Positions 16,095-25,412 of a stretch of DNA of 64,000 nucleotides are shown one piece after another. The position numbers and the translations under genes are program-made. The notes under the pieces were generated by a model. The model was given only the letters and a program-made list of their open reading frames with translations. It made no database searches and had not been told where the DNA came from. How positions within the stretch are numbered: position 1 is the first letter of the stretch; each line of letters opens with the position of its first letter. Source of the DNA: Natrinema zhouii (lineage in GTDB: Archaea; Halobacteriota; Halobacteria; Halobacteriales; Natrialbaceae); assembly GCF_013456555.2 (NCBI RefSeq), contig NZ_CP059154.1:3348001-3412000 (forward strand), in the 5' to 3' direction.

Positions 16095-17720
16095 TCAGTC
16101 CTCGGAGGTCTTGATAGCGGCCGATAGCCCCTGGGCCATCTCGATCTCTCTGGAGTTGTTCATCGTCCACGCGGTGCGCTCGGTGACGGCTTCGATGGCC
16201 TCTCGAGCGCTGGGATACCCGTTGCCGGATTTCTTGACGCCGCCGAAGGGAAGCTGGACCTCCGCGCCGATACACGGGAGGTTCGCGTACGCGAGCCCGA
16301 TTTCGGCGCGGTCGCGGAAGTAGTTGAGCTGTCGGTAGTCCTCCGAGATGATCGCTCCCGCCAGTCCGTAGGGGGTATCGTTGTGGATCTCGACGGCGTC
16401 CTCGATGTCGCCCGAGTACTCGATGAGGGCGACGTGGGGGCCGAAACACTCCTCGTTCAGACAGCGCAGGTCGGACTCGTATTCGATTTCGTAGACGAAG
16501 GGACCGACCCAGTGACCGTTCGCGTAGCTAGCGCTACGCTCACCATCGGCGGCAGTGGCCGCCCCGCCCTCGTGCCCGTCTGGAATCTCGCTCTCCTCAA
16601 GTTCGAACCGATCGACCAGCACAGTCGCACCCTCCTCGCGGGCGAGGTCGTTGTGCCGGCGGATCTTCTCGACGTGGTCGGCCTCGATCGCCGGCCCCAT
16701 GAACGTGTCTTCCGCGAGCGGGTCGCCGACGGAGATGTCCTCGGCGATGTCGACGAACCGCTCTTTGAACTCGTCGTAGACGTTCTCGTGGACGATCAGG
16801 CGCTCGCTCGAGACGCAGCGCTGGCCGGTGGTCTTGAAACTCGACATGATCGCGGCGTGGACGGCGATGTCGAGGTCCGCCTCCTCGGTGATGACGATCC
16901 CGTTCTTGCCGCCCATCTCGCAGGCCGCGAGCTTGCCGGGTTCGCCGCCGACTTTGTTGCCGATTTCGTGGCCGACCTCCGCGGAGCCGGTGAAGAGGAC
17001 GGTGTCGACGCGCTCGTCGTCCGTGATCGCCGCACCGGCGTCGCCGAAGCCCTGAACCATGTTGAAGACGCCGTCCGGGATTCCCGCGTCCTCGAACATT
17101 TCGGCGATGATCTGCCCGCACCACGGGGTTTGCTCGGCGGGCTTCCAGACGACGGTGTTGCCCTCGACCAGGGCGATGGCCATGTGCCAGAACGGGATCG
17201 CGACCGGGAAGTTCCACGGCGTGATGCAGCCGACGACGCCGCGCGGCTTCCGGCGCATGTAGGCGTCTTTGCTGCCGATCTCGCTCGGAACCACGTCGCC
17301 GTGCGGGTGGCGTGCATTGCCCGCCGCCCACTCGACCATGTGCCAGGCCTCGGTCACGTCGGCTTTTCCCTCCGAGAGTTCCTTGCCGCACTCCTTCGAG
17401 ACGATTTCGCCGAGTTCCTCGTGGCGATCCCGCAGTTCGTGGTAGATCTCCCAGAGGTATTCCGCGCGGTCGATATACGACAGGGAGCGCCACTCCTCGG
17501 CGGCTGATTCGGCGGCCTCGAGGGCGGCGTCGACGTCGGCCGCCATCCCGCGCTGAAAGGTCGCCAGCGGCTCCCCGGTCGCGGGGTTCTCACTCTCGAA
17601 CGTCCGTCCGTCGTCGGGCTCTGTCCGATCGCTCGCGGGACCCCGTTCCGCGCCGTTCCCGTCGGTCCACTCGCCGCCGATGTAGTGGCCGTGTCCCCGT
17701 TCGGTGAGTTGCTGGCTCAT
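16095..17720 (-). CDS. Aldehyde dehydrogenase family protein
   Basis: 541 aa from the ATG at 17720. It has the ALDH core: ITPWNFPVAIPFWHMAIAL, FTGSAEVGHEIG for NAD(P) binding, the general base Glu in ACEMGGKNGI, and the nucleophile Cys in TTGQRCVSSERL. About 30 extra acidic and Gly/Ala residues (ESEIPDGHEGG to ASYANGHW) sit between the catalytic Cys and the C-terminal oligomerisation part, making it longer than the usual 480-500 aa. The substrate may be a semialdehyde of a sugar-acid or amino-acid route, but no neighbour confirms this. Confidence 0.88.
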   Translation of the reverse strand: MSQQLTERGHGHYIGGEWTDGNGAERGPASDRTEPDDGRTFESENPATGEPLATFQRGMAADVDAALEAAESAAEEWRSLSYIDRAEYLWEIYHELRDRHEELGEIVSKECGKELSEGKADVTEAWHMVEWAAGNARHPHGDVVPSEIGSKDAYMRRKPRGVVGCITPWNFPVAIPFWHMAIALVEGNTVVWKPAEQTPWCGQIIAEMFEDAGIPDGVFNMVQGFGDAGAAITDDERVDTVLFTGSAEVGHEIGNKVGGEPGKLAACEMGGKNGIVITEEADLDIAVHAAIMSSFKTTGQRCVSSERLIVHENVYDEFKERFVDIAEDISVGDPLAEDTFMGPAIEADHVEKIRRHNDLAREEGATVLVDRFELEESEIPDGHEGGAATAADGERSASYANGHWVGPFVYEIEYESDLRCLNEECFGPHVALIEYSGDIEDAVEIHNDTPYGLAGAIISEDYRQLNYFRDRAEIGLAYANLPCIGAEVQLPFGGVKKSGNGYPSAREAIEAVTERTAWTMNNSREIEMAQGLSAAIKTSED

Positions 17721-18038
17721 ACGAGAGAGAACGGCGGGCACGGTGAAAATCCTGATGGTGATTCACATATCGAGACGGGACGAGGGTATTTGCTCTCCGA
17801 AACATGAAACATCGCTGTTCGTTCACTCGAGTCCGCCTGTGGGAGACGCATGAACACCGACCGGCGACTCGGTGTTCGGCCCTCTCGTCTCTGCCGGTCG
17901 ATAGCTGACGAAGAGAGCTGATTAGTCTACACGCAACCCTGAACTGGCCAATAACGCGGAAATTCAAGTCGGCGAATTTCCCGACAGGTGCAGGCAGGGA
18001 CGTTTTGCTCGAATGGCAACTACCGGGAGTGAGAACCG
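17721..18038. other. Divergent intergenic region with a 9-bp hairpin
   Basis: 318 bp between the divergent aldehyde dehydrogenase and SPW genes. I find no convincing gene. GAACACCGA (17852-17860) and TCGGTGTTC (17869-17877) form a perfect 9-bp stem with an 8-nt loop CCGGCGAC, the strongest symmetrical feature. It could be an operator or an mRNA structure. Confidence 0.45.
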
Positions 18039-18473
18039 ATGAGTGACACACCGAACACCGAAACCGGCCGCGATACCCGGACCGACTACAATTCTCTGAA
18101 CACGGACGCAATGCAGTGGCTGAGCGCCCTCGTCGCACTGCTCGGCCTCTACCTCGTCGCCTCGCCGTTCATCTTCGAGGCGACGAACGAGGCGATCTGG
18201 AACGATACCCTCGTCGGGACGGCGATTTTCCTCACCGCAGGTTACAACTTCGTCCGTCTCTCGAGGGATCGATTGGCGAGCGTCGGCGTCGCATCGCTGG
18301 CGGTCTTGCTCGGGCTGTGGGCCCTCATCTCGCCCTCGTTCATCGAGATGGGGAGCAACACGCTCGCGACCGGGACTGCGATCACCGGCCTGCTCGTCGC
18401 CGCCCTCTCGGCCTACAACGCGTACGCCAACAACAAGGCTGACACACCCGATCAAGCGCGAGCCCGCGCCTGA
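18039..18473 (+). CDS. SPW-repeat membrane protein
   Basis: 144 aa with four transmembrane helices arranged as two repeats: WLSALVALLGLYLVASPFIF...WNDTLVG and VASLAVLLGLWALISPSFIE...LATG. The pattern Trp/Leu-Gly-x-W/Y-x-x-x-S-P followed by a W-N/N-T turn defines the SPW family. Function is not known. The N-terminal 25 residues are polar. The gene converges with a PRC-barrel gene across the dispersed element copy B. Confidence 0.9.
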   Translation: MSDTPNTETGRDTRTDYNSLNTDAMQWLSALVALLGLYLVASPFIFEATNEAIWNDTLVGTAIFLTAGYNFVRLSRDRLASVGVASLAVLLGLWALISPSFIEMGSNTLATGTAITGLLVAALSAYNAYANNKADTPDQARARA

Positions 18474-18593
18474 ATCCGACACGCTGTTTTTCGCTCGGTG
18501 AACCGCTCAAGGAGCGATCGATAGCCTGCGAATTCCGTTTTTCGAGACAGCCAGCTGCAGTCGGTGGAGTGACTCGATATCACTTCGGATCGA

Positions 18594-18839
18594 TCAACCG
18601 GCGTGCAGTGGCGCGCGCTGTTGGCGAGGCGCGACCCGAGGGAGCGCCTCGAAAGCGAACGGAGAGCAAAGCGATCCGTGAGCAGGCCGAACGAGAGTGA
18701 GGACGGTCAATGACATTGCGCGAACGTTAGCGCGGGACCGGAGGTCCCGCGAACCATCCGAACGGTGCGCGGTTCGGAGCACCCGTGCGGAGAAATCGGC
18801 TGGGGAGGGCGTGGCGATTCCCTGTTGCCACGATAGCAG
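18594..18839 (-). repeat. Dispersed element with conserved ends, copy B
   Basis: Read on the minus strand it begins CTGCTATCGTGGCAACAGG, continues into GCCACGCCCTCCCCAGCCG and ends CAGCGCGCGCCACTGCACG followed by CCGGTTGA, matching both ends of copy A (13645-13783) at about 80 percent or better. The middle differs and is about 107 bp longer. It includes the perfect hairpin GCGGGACC-GGA-GGTCCCGC. This copy also lies between convergent genes (SPW and PRC-barrel). Probably non-coding. Confidence 0.7.
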
Positions 18840-18865
18840 AACGCGTTCGTTTCCTTTCAAGTACG

Positions 18866-19387
18866 TTATCGATCTTCCTCTTCACCGCGGTCTTTCGTGA
18901 CGGTCCGGTCCCCCTCCGGCGGGGCCTCCTCGGTATCCGGATGCCGCTCCCCGCCGGCCTCCGTCATCTCCTCGGTCGATGGGCCGGTGCCCTGTCCACT
19001 CCGACCCTCCTCGCTTTCGGCCGGCTCGTCGGGCGCACCCGGCTGGGGACCCAGCGTCCGCTGCTCGTCGCTATCGTCGCGTGCATCAGTACCTTCGTCA
19101 CGCTCGATGACGGGATCAGTGCCCTCCCCGGCCGGTTCCGCCGGAGACGAACGCTCGTCCTCGAGCCGGATCGCGGTCTCGGTGACCTCGGCCACGGCGC
19201 TCTCGTCCATCGGGACGATCTCCTCGTCGGTCTCCCACTCGAGGATCGCCTGAATCGTGCTCGTCGCTCCCTCGTTCGCATCGACGTAGGCCGTCTCCGC
19301 CTCGGTCATCCGAACGGTTCCCAGCAGGTCGCCGCTCGCGGTTTCGACCCGCTTGCCGACGTCGTCGTCGGTGAACGTTGCGCACAT
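18866..19387 (-). CDS. PRC-barrel-like small protein with acidic tail
   Basis: 173 aa from the ATG at 19387. Residues 1-75 (MCATFTDDDVGKRVETASGDLLG, YVDANEG, VPMDESAVAEVTETAIRLE) resemble the PRC-barrel fold common in small haloarchaeal proteins that start MCATFT. The remaining 95 residues are low-complexity Glu/Asp/Gly/Pro sequence, probably disordered. No partner gene is adjacent. The role is unknown; PRC-barrel proteins often bind RNA-processing or cell-division partners. Confidence 0.78.
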   Translation of the reverse strand: MCATFTDDDVGKRVETASGDLLGTVRMTEAETAYVDANEGATSTIQAILEWETDEEIVPMDESAVAEVTETAIRLEDERSSPAEPAGEGTDPVIERDEGTDARDDSDEQRTLGPQPGAPDEPAESEEGRSGQGTGPSTEEMTEAGGERHPDTEEAPPEGDRTVTKDRGEEEDR

Positions 19388-19499
19388 GCGTCGGCGTAGT
19401 GCCACCTCGCGAAAACTCGTGGTGCCTGCAGTGTCCTGTGGGTCGGTGATGGAGGTCTGGCCGTCCTCGAGTCGGGATCACTACCCTCTCAAATCGATC

Positions 19500-19577
19500 G
19501 CAGTTACTGCTCGCTCAGATCTGCCGTAGTTACTGCTCGCTCAGACCGCCCGTTGTCACTGCCCGCCCAGATCGGCC
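19500..19577 (-). repeat. 26-bp tandem repeat over the RIO-like kinase stop codon
   Basis: Three 26-bp units (19552-19577, 19526-19551, 19500-19525, in minus-strand order). The first encodes the last residues ADLGGQ and the TGA of the kinase; the next two would read GGLSEQ-stop and ADLSEQ-stop if translated in the matching frame. Since 26 is not a multiple of 3, the three stops fall in three different frames. Confidence 0.7.
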
Positions 19578-20365
19578 GCCTTCTCGAGTTCGCTCCGGAG
19601 CGTCGTCGAGTCGAACTCGTGGTCCGGACGGAGGCGGACGAAATCGAGGAACTCCCGCGCCGAGAGCAGTTTCGCCGGGCCGTAGGCCGTCGCGGCCGCG
19701 TCGACGGCATTCCGCGGCCCGATGCGGGGCTCGAGGACGGCCAGCGCGCAGGCGAGATCGTACGCGGTCGTCTCGTCGACGCGGTCCTCGTGGACGCTGG
19801 TCGCGTCGATAAAGTAGAACTCGCCCTCACAGCGCAGGATGTTCTCGGCCCGCAGGTCGCCGTGGGCGAGCCCGTGCTCGTGGAGCGTGGCGAGCATCGC
19901 GAACAGTTCGGGAGCTCGCTCGGCAACGACGTCGTCCGGAATGTCATCGAGCGACTCGAACTCGGGGAGATACTCGAGGACGAGCACGCCGAGTCCGTTG
20001 ACCTCGAAGGCATCGATCGGCTGGGGGGCGTTGACGCCGATCTCGTGCATTCGCTCGGTCGCCGCGTACTCGTGTTCGACCATCTCGCGGGGCGTATCGA
20101 ACCGATCGAAAAAGCCCTCGGTTCCCGAGGAGAACGCGCCGACGTTCCGGCCGGTCGTCAGTACCGCGTGAACGAGGGCGTTCTGCCGAGAGACGATCTT
20201 GACGAACCATTCCTCGTCGATGACACACGGCGTCGAGAGCCAGTTGTCGGCCTCGAGGAACTCCACCCGGACGCACTCGCGGTCGTAGCGGTCCGCCAGC
20301 GTCCGGACGACGCGCTCGATGCGGCCCCACTCGATGGTCCCTCGTGCGAGCCGGCGGATGTCCAT
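19556..20365 (-). CDS. RIO1-like/atypical protein kinase-like protein
   Basis: 269 aa. Kinase-type features include the ATP Lys in EEWFVKIVSRQ, the catalytic loop HGDLRAENIL (H-x-D-x4-N) and the metal-binding Asp in FYFIDATS. The Gly-rich loop is degenerate. These fit the RIO/ABC1-like atypical kinases, here as a single domain without the winged helix of RIO2. Likely cytosolic Ser/Thr kinase or small-molecule phosphotransferase. No partner is encoded beside it. Its 3' end has undergone tandem duplication. Confidence 0.8.
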   Translation of the reverse strand: MDIRRLARGTIEWGRIERVVRTLADRYDRECVRVEFLEADNWLSTPCVIDEEWFVKIVSRQNALVHAVLTTGRNVGAFSSGTEGFFDRFDTPREMVEHEYAATERMHEIGVNAPQPIDAFEVNGLGVLVLEYLPEFESLDDIPDDVVAERAPELFAMLATLHEHGLAHGDLRAENILRCEGEFYFIDATSVHEDRVDETTAYDLACALAVLEPRIGPRNAVDAAATAYGPAKLLSAREFLDFVRLRPDHEFDSTTLRSELEKAADLGGQ

Positions 20366-20507
20366 ACGTTTCAGTCACGGGCGTCCGCGTTAAATGCGTC
20401 CCGAACTGTTACGGAGGCGACGAGTCGGCTCGAGCCGCAAGCGGACGCGCCCGTCTCCTGTTGACGGAACAATACTACTATCACCGGAGACCTCCTACTC
20501 GAGCGTA

Positions 20508-21716
20508 ATGTTCGCGATAGACGATCTAAGCGACGCGATAGATGTCACGAGGGAGTTTCTGACGCCGGTCCGTCCCGGAACGTGGCTCAAGCTGGCGCTC
20601 ATCGTCTTCTTCGTCGGCGGCACCGGATTCGGGGGCCAGTCGTTCTCCGGTGGCGGCGGCGGGATCGGCAGTGAAACGCCACCCGACACGGGAACTGATC
20701 CGGGGACGGCCGTCGATTTCGCCGAGTGGCTGCCGATACTGATTGCGATCGCACTGTTCTTCCTCGTCATCGGGCTCGGATTCCTCTTCGTGAGTTCGCT
20801 GCTCGAGTTCACGCTGCTCGAGACGTTGCGCTCGGGCGAGGTTCACGTTCGTCGCTACACGTCGCGCAACGTCGGTCGCGGTGCCCACCTCTTCGGATTC
20901 CGCGTCGCGCTCGGGTTGCTCGCGCTGGTGCTCCTCGGCATCCCCCTGATCGCGATCGTTCTGTCGGGTATCGCGTGGGAGTTGATCGGCCTGTTCATCT
21001 TGTTTGCGATCCCGGTCGGCATCGGCTTCGCCGTCGTCGATCGGTTGACCACCGTCTTCGTCGCGCCGACGATGCTCGAGCGGGATCTCGGCGTCGTCGC
21101 CGCCTGGAAACGGATCTGGCCGACGCTGACCAGTCACTGGACGGAGTACGTCGTCTACCTCCTGCTCGTCTGGGTGCTCCAGCTAGTCATCGGCTTCGCG
21201 ACGATGCTGCTCCTCCTCGTGCTGTTGATTCCGTTCCTGATTCTCTTCTTCATCCTCCTGCTCGTCCCGTTCCTGAACCTGCTCCTCCTCCTGTTCGTCC
21301 CGGTACTCGTCCTGCTGTTCGTCCTGTTCAGCGCCCTGATTCAGGTGCCGGTCGTCACGTATCTGCGATACTACGCGCTGTTGGTCCTCGGGGACACGGA
21401 TCCGGAACTTGATCTGATCCCCGAGCAGCGAGCAGCGGTCCGTGATGGCGGCTCGGACCGCACCGGCGGAACGGGCGGTGGCTGGGACTCCGATGACGAC
21501 GGCCCTGATGGGGACGACCGCGGATGGGACGACGAGTCCGATCAGTGGGGTCGCGACGAGTCCCAAGACGACGGGTGGGACGATACAGGCTCGCGAGACG
21601 ATACTGACACGCGGGACGACACCGACTCCCGAGACGACACCGACTTCCGGGATACCACTGACTCGAGCGAGTCGGACGACGATCGCGACGACCGCGACGA
21701 CCGCGGCGGCTGGTAA
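20508..21716 (+). CDS. Multi-pass membrane protein with acidic repeat tail (DUF7544-like)
   Basis: 402 aa from the ATG at 20508; a TATA-like AATACTACT lies about 27-35 bp upstream. It starts MFAIDDLSDAIDVTREFLTP, then has about six transmembrane helices with a Gly-rich loop after the first and a very Leu-rich stretch (residues 225-280). A cytosolic-type segment ERDLGVVAAWKRIWP sits between helices. The last 80 residues are Asp-rich with repeated RDDTDS units. I recall similar haloarchaeal proteins as DUF7544. Function unknown; fold resembles glycerophosphoryl-diester type membrane domains only loosely. Confidence 0.82.
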   Translation: MFAIDDLSDAIDVTREFLTPVRPGTWLKLALIVFFVGGTGFGGQSFSGGGGGIGSETPPDTGTDPGTAVDFAEWLPILIAIALFFLVIGLGFLFVSSLLEFTLLETLRSGEVHVRRYTSRNVGRGAHLFGFRVALGLLALVLLGIPLIAIVLSGIAWELIGLFILFAIPVGIGFAVVDRLTTVFVAPTMLERDLGVVAAWKRIWPTLTSHWTEYVVYLLLVWVLQLVIGFATMLLLLVLLIPFLILFFILLLVPFLNLLLLLFVPVLVLLFVLFSALIQVPVVTYLRYYALLVLGDTDPELDLIPEQRAAVRDGGSDRTGGTGGGWDSDDDGPDGDDRGWDDESDQWGRDESQDDGWDDTGSRDDTDTRDDTDSRDDTDFRDTTDSSESDDDRDDRDDRGGW

Positions 21717-21786
21717 CGCTCGATTCGACGGATCGCGCCGGGCGACTCGTCGGTGTCTTTATTCCTCGGCCAGGCAAGTATTGCGT

Positions 21787-22929
21787 ATGCCCGTCGAGCT
21801 ACCCGACGAACACCGGATGATCCGGGAGACCGTCAGGGACTTCTGCGAGACCGAAATCGAGCCGATCGCTCAGGAGATCGAGGACGAACACCGGTTCCCC
21901 GACGAGGTCTTCGACCAGCTCGCCGACCTCGACATGATGGGCGTGCCAATCACCGAGTCCTACGGCGGTCTCGGCGGCGATACGCTCATGTACGCGATCG
22001 TCGCCGAGGAACTCGGCCGCGTCTCCGGCGCGATCGGGCTCTCCTACGTCGCTCACACGTCTCTGGCCTCGAAACCCATCGAACTGTTCGGCACGAGCGC
22101 CCAGAAAGAGCGCTGGCTGCGCCCGCTCTCCGAGGGCGAGTACCTCGGCGGCTGGGCGCTGACCGAACCCGACAGCGGTTCGGATGCGTCAGATATGGAG
22201 ACGACCGCGGAAAAGGAGGGCGACGAGTGGGTCCTCAACGGCACGAAACAGTTCATCACGAACGCCTCGGAGGCTGGCTCGATCCTCGTCAAGGCGGTCA
22301 CGGATCCCGATGCCGGCTACGACGGCATCTCGACGTTCATCGTCGATCCCCGCGAGGACGACGGGTTCGAGGTGACGACCGTCTGGGAGAAGATGGGCCT
22401 CAACGCCTCGCCGACCTGCGAGATCCGACTCGAGGACGTTCGCCTCCCCGAGGACCGCCTGCTCGGCGAGGAAGGCGACGGCTGGGAACAGACCAAGAAG
22501 ACCCTCGACGGCGGCCGCATCTCGATCGCCGCGCTCTCGACGGGGCTCGCACAGGGAGCCTACGAACACGCGAAGGCCTACAGCAAGGAGCGCGAGCAGT
22601 TCGGCCAGCCGATCTGCGAGTTCGACGCGATTCGAGACACGATCGTCGACATGTACCGCAAGACGGAACGAGCGCGGCTGCTCACTCGCCTGGCCGCCCG
22701 GAAATACGATCAGGGCGATCCGGTAACGAAGGAATCGGCCCTCGCGAAACTCGACGCCAGCGAGGCCGCTCGCGAGGTCGCCGAGGACGCCGTGCAAGTA
22801 CTGGGCGGCTACGGCTACACCACCGACTTCGCCCCCCAGCGGTTCTACCGCGACGCGAAACTCATGGAGATCGGCGAGGGAACCAGCGAGATCCAGCACC
22901 TGGTGATCGGTCGGGAACTCGGACTCTGA
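21787..22929 (+). CDS. Acyl-CoA dehydrogenase
   Basis: 380 aa from the ATG at 21787; TTTATT at 21758-21763 gives a leaderless-type promoter. Three domains are clear: the N-terminal helical part (DEHRMIRETVRDFCETEI), the middle beta domain with WALTEPDSGSDASDM that binds FAD, and the C-terminal helical domain with EREQFGQPI and QVLGGYGYTTDFAPQRFYRDAKL. It oxidises acyl-CoA to enoyl-CoA with electrons going to ETF. Chain length specificity cannot be read. A second paralogue lies at 51810. Confidence 0.93.
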   Translation: MPVELPDEHRMIRETVRDFCETEIEPIAQEIEDEHRFPDEVFDQLADLDMMGVPITESYGGLGGDTLMYAIVAEELGRVSGAIGLSYVAHTSLASKPIELFGTSAQKERWLRPLSEGEYLGGWALTEPDSGSDASDMETTAEKEGDEWVLNGTKQFITNASEAGSILVKAVTDPDAGYDGISTFIVDPREDDGFEVTTVWEKMGLNASPTCEIRLEDVRLPEDRLLGEEGDGWEQTKKTLDGGRISIAALSTGLAQGAYEHAKAYSKEREQFGQPICEFDAIRDTIVDMYRKTERARLLTRLAARKYDQGDPVTKESALAKLDASEAAREVAEDAVQVLGGYGYTTDFAPQRFYRDAKLMEIGEGTSEIQHLVIGRELGL

Positions 22930-23010
22930 CGGTCCCACAGTCGCACGCACCGCGGGTACCGGCCGGTCGACCGTTTCGAGGCCGTCTAGAAGCCCTTGCT
23001 CGAGACAACG

Positions 23011-23790
23011 TTACCCGAGGATGCCGTCGTCACTTTCGTTGTCACCGCTTCCGTCGCCGCTTTCGTTCGTGCCGCTGCCGTCGTCGCTTTCGTTGTCGCT
23101 ATCGTCCCCGCCATCCCCGGAACCGCCGGTCGAGTCGTCCGGATCGACCTCGGTGGTCACCGATTCGGTGAGCGTCGTGATGTTCGACCTCTCCTGGCTC
23201 TGCAGGTGGTGAGGGTAGACGCCGATGGTCACGAGCAGGTCGTCGTCGGCCTCGACGGCCTCGGTGATGTAAACGTCGACCTCGAGTTCCTGCCCGTCGA
23301 ACGTTGCATCGGCAGTGAACCGCGACTGGGTCGTCGTCTGGTCGAGGATCGTGATCTCGCTGTCTTCCTCGTGGGAGATATCGTTGATTCCGTCGTAGTT
23401 GCTCCTGACGAGGTCGACGAGTTCCGGGGTCGACATTTCCCCGACGGGGTTGAGTTCTCGTCCGAAGATGCTGACCTGCGGAGTCGTCAACACGTTGTAG
23501 ATGGCGGCGCGCCGCTCGCCGAGTCCCATGATCCCGACCTGTTTTTCGTGTTTAGTCATGTGGTTGAGGACCGTGACGGTCTCGTTCGTGGGACCGACGT
23601 CGCGCTCGATGGGGAGTTCCTCGATCTCGGTCTGTTCGTAGCCGGTCTCCTCGCGGGCGGCGGCCTCGACCCCCGCGGGCGAGGACTCGTGTTCGGCCAT
23701 TCCAAGCAATCCCAGACAGCCCGATAGGCTCGCGAGGCCGGCGACCCCGAGGCCCGTGATGACGCGTCGTCGATTCAGTTGTGGATCCAT
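23011..23790 (-). CDS. DUF6517 family Tat lipoprotein
   Basis: 259 aa. The signal has R7-R8-R9 followed by VITGLGVAGLASLSGC, with lipobox Cys25, so it is a Tat-exported lipoprotein. The mature domain contains GYEQTEIEELPIERDV, a TPQVSIFGRELNPV strand and a Gln-rich segment, matching the haloarchaeal DUF6517 family of unknown function. The last 45 residues are Asp/Ser/Gly/Asn low complexity with NES sequons. It faces outward on the cell membrane. Confidence 0.88.
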   Translation of the reverse strand: MDPQLNRRRVITGLGVAGLASLSGCLGLLGMAEHESSPAGVEAAAREETGYEQTEIEELPIERDVGPTNETVTVLNHMTKHEKQVGIMGLGERRAAIYNVLTTPQVSIFGRELNPVGEMSTPELVDLVRSNYDGINDISHEEDSEITILDQTTTQSRFTADATFDGQELEVDVYITEAVEADDDLLVTIGVYPHHLQSQERSNITTLTESVTTEVDPDDSTGGSGDGGDDSDNESDDGSGTNESGDGSGDNESDDGILG

Positions 23791-24024
23791 TTCCTATCAT
23801 ATGGTGTTTCAGGTGGTAAGTGTTTATTGGAACAACGACCGTCTGTCAATATGGAATTGACTTCTCAGTTACGCTTGGAACGAATACAGACGACTGGAGG
23901 TCACTGAGCCTAATTTACCGGACAATTTCAGCAGACCTCACGGAAAGAGACAGTCGACAGAATGGACGGCAAAACGCCCGCCGAAACCACTGCTCGAGCC
24001 GCGCAAACGGCCGTCAGACTCGAT

Positions 24025-25281
24025 TCAGGGCCAGCTACCGGCTTCCGAGAAGGCGTCGGCGACGCGCTGGATTGCGACGACGTACGCCGCGGTCCGGGGG
24101 TTCTCGAGGTTGTGTTCCTCGTAGGTGTCGACGAGGGCATCGAACGCGTCGACGATGACCGTCTCGAGTTCCTCGTTGACACGCTCTTCCGACCAGTAGA
24201 AGCGCTGGCGGTTCTGCACCCACTCGAAGTAGGAGACGGTGACGCCGCCGGCGTTCGCGAGGATGTCCGGGATAACGAAGACGTCCTTCTCCTCGAGGAC
24301 CTCGTCGGCTTTCGGGGTCAGCGGTCCGTTCGCGGCCTCCGAAATGACGTCCGCCGTGACGTCCTTGGCGAGGTCGGCGTCGATGGCGTTCTCGAGCGCG
24401 GCCGGAATCAGCAGGTCGACGTCGAGCGTGAGCACGTCCTCGTTCGTGAGCTTCTGCTCGCTTTCCTCGTAGCCGACGATGCTGCCGGTCTCGTTCTTGT
24501 AGTCTTTCGCGGCGACCGGGTCGAAGCCGTCGGCGTTGTAGATACCGCCCGATGAGTCGCTGGCGGCGACGACGGTCGCGCCCATCTCGTCGATCAGTTT
24601 CGCGGCAATCCAGCCGGCGTTCCCGTAGCCCTGCACGGCGACGGTCGCGCCCTCGAGATCCTTGTCGAGGTAGTCGAAGGCCTCGCGTGCGGCGAGGACG
24701 GTCGAGCGGCCGGTCGCCTCAACGCGGCCCTCGCTGCCGCCGGAGTCGAGCGCCTTGCCCGTGATAACGCCCGGCTCGGTCGTGTTCTCGAGGGTCTCGT
24801 AGGTGTCTTTGATCCAGTTCATCTCCCGCTGGCCCGTGTTCACGTCGGGCGCGGGGACGTCGCGGTCCTCGCCGATCAGGGGGCGGAGCTCTTTCGCGAA
24901 CGACCGGGTGAGCCGCTCGAGTTCCGCTTCGGAATAGTCGTCGGGGTCGATGATGATCCCGCCCTTGCCGCCGCCGAGGGGAATGTCGACGATCGCGGTC
25001 TTGTAGGTCATCCAGCCCGAGAGCGCCTTGACCTCGTCGCGGGAGACCTGCGGGTGGTATCGGATGCCGCCCTTGTACGGGCCGCGGTCGCCGTTGAACT
25101 GCGATCGGAAGGCCGTGAACCGCTCGAGTTCGCCGTCGTCGCGTTCGATCGTGAGGTTTGCCTCGAGGACACGTTCGGGGTATTTGAGCCGCTCGATCAC
25201 GTCGTCGCCGACGTCGAGATACGCCGCGGCGTCGTCGATCTGTGTTTGCAGGCTTTCGAACGGGTTCGTCTCATCGGACAT
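24025..25281 (-). CDS. Glutamate dehydrogenase (Glu/Leu/Phe/Val dehydrogenase family)
   Basis: 418 aa from the ATG at 25281. The substrate-binding part has [28 protein letters not shown] with the conserved Lys residues and PLGGGKGGI. The cofactor domain has [15 protein letters not shown] (GxGxxG). The enzyme interconverts glutamate and 2-oxoglutarate plus ammonia; whether it uses NAD or NADP is not decided here. GTTTATTTT at 25305-25313 on the minus strand lies about 27 bp before the ATG, so the transcript is probably leaderless. Confidence 0.94.
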   Translation of the reverse strand: MSDETNPFESLQTQIDDAAAYLDVGDDVIERLKYPERVLEANLTIERDDGELERFTAFRSQFNGDRGPYKGGIRYHPQVSRDEVKALSGWMTYKTAIVDIPLGGGKGGIIIDPDDYSEAELERLTRSFAKELRPLIGEDRDVPAPDVNTGQREMNWIKDTYETLENTTEPGVITGKALDSGGSEGRVEATGRSTVLAAREAFDYLDKDLEGATVAVQGYGNAGWIAAKLIDEMGATVVAASDSSGGIYNADGFDPVAAKDYKNETGSIVGYEESEQKLTNEDVLTLDVDLLIPAALENAIDADLAKDVTADVISEAANGPLTPKADEVLEEKDVFVIPDILANAGGVTVSYFEWVQNRQRFYWSEERVNEELETVIVDAFDALVDTYEEHNLENPRTAAYVVAIQRVADAFSEAGSWP

Positions 25282-25303
25282 TGAGTACCACTTCCAAGGA
25301 AAC

Positions 25304-25313
25304 AAAAATAAAC
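25304..25313 (-). promoter_or_regulatory. TATA-like box of the glutamate dehydrogenase gene
   Basis: Minus-strand GTTTATTTTT lies about 27 bp upstream of the start codon at 25281. A second AT-rich cluster with several TATA-like words (25350-25378) lies further upstream and may hold additional control. Confidence 0.5.
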
Positions 25314-25412
25314 GTAACGAATGCACCTCATAGTCCATAAGACACAATATAAGGTGTATTGGGATAATTATATACTGGGAAAAGATGACCTCAATTCAGG
25401 CTCAGTGACGCC

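Noticed and set aside
18594..18860. An 88-codon frame across dispersed element copy B
   Set aside because: The same reasoning: conserved ends but no conserved protein middle; a strong hairpin in the centre suggests non-coding DNA.
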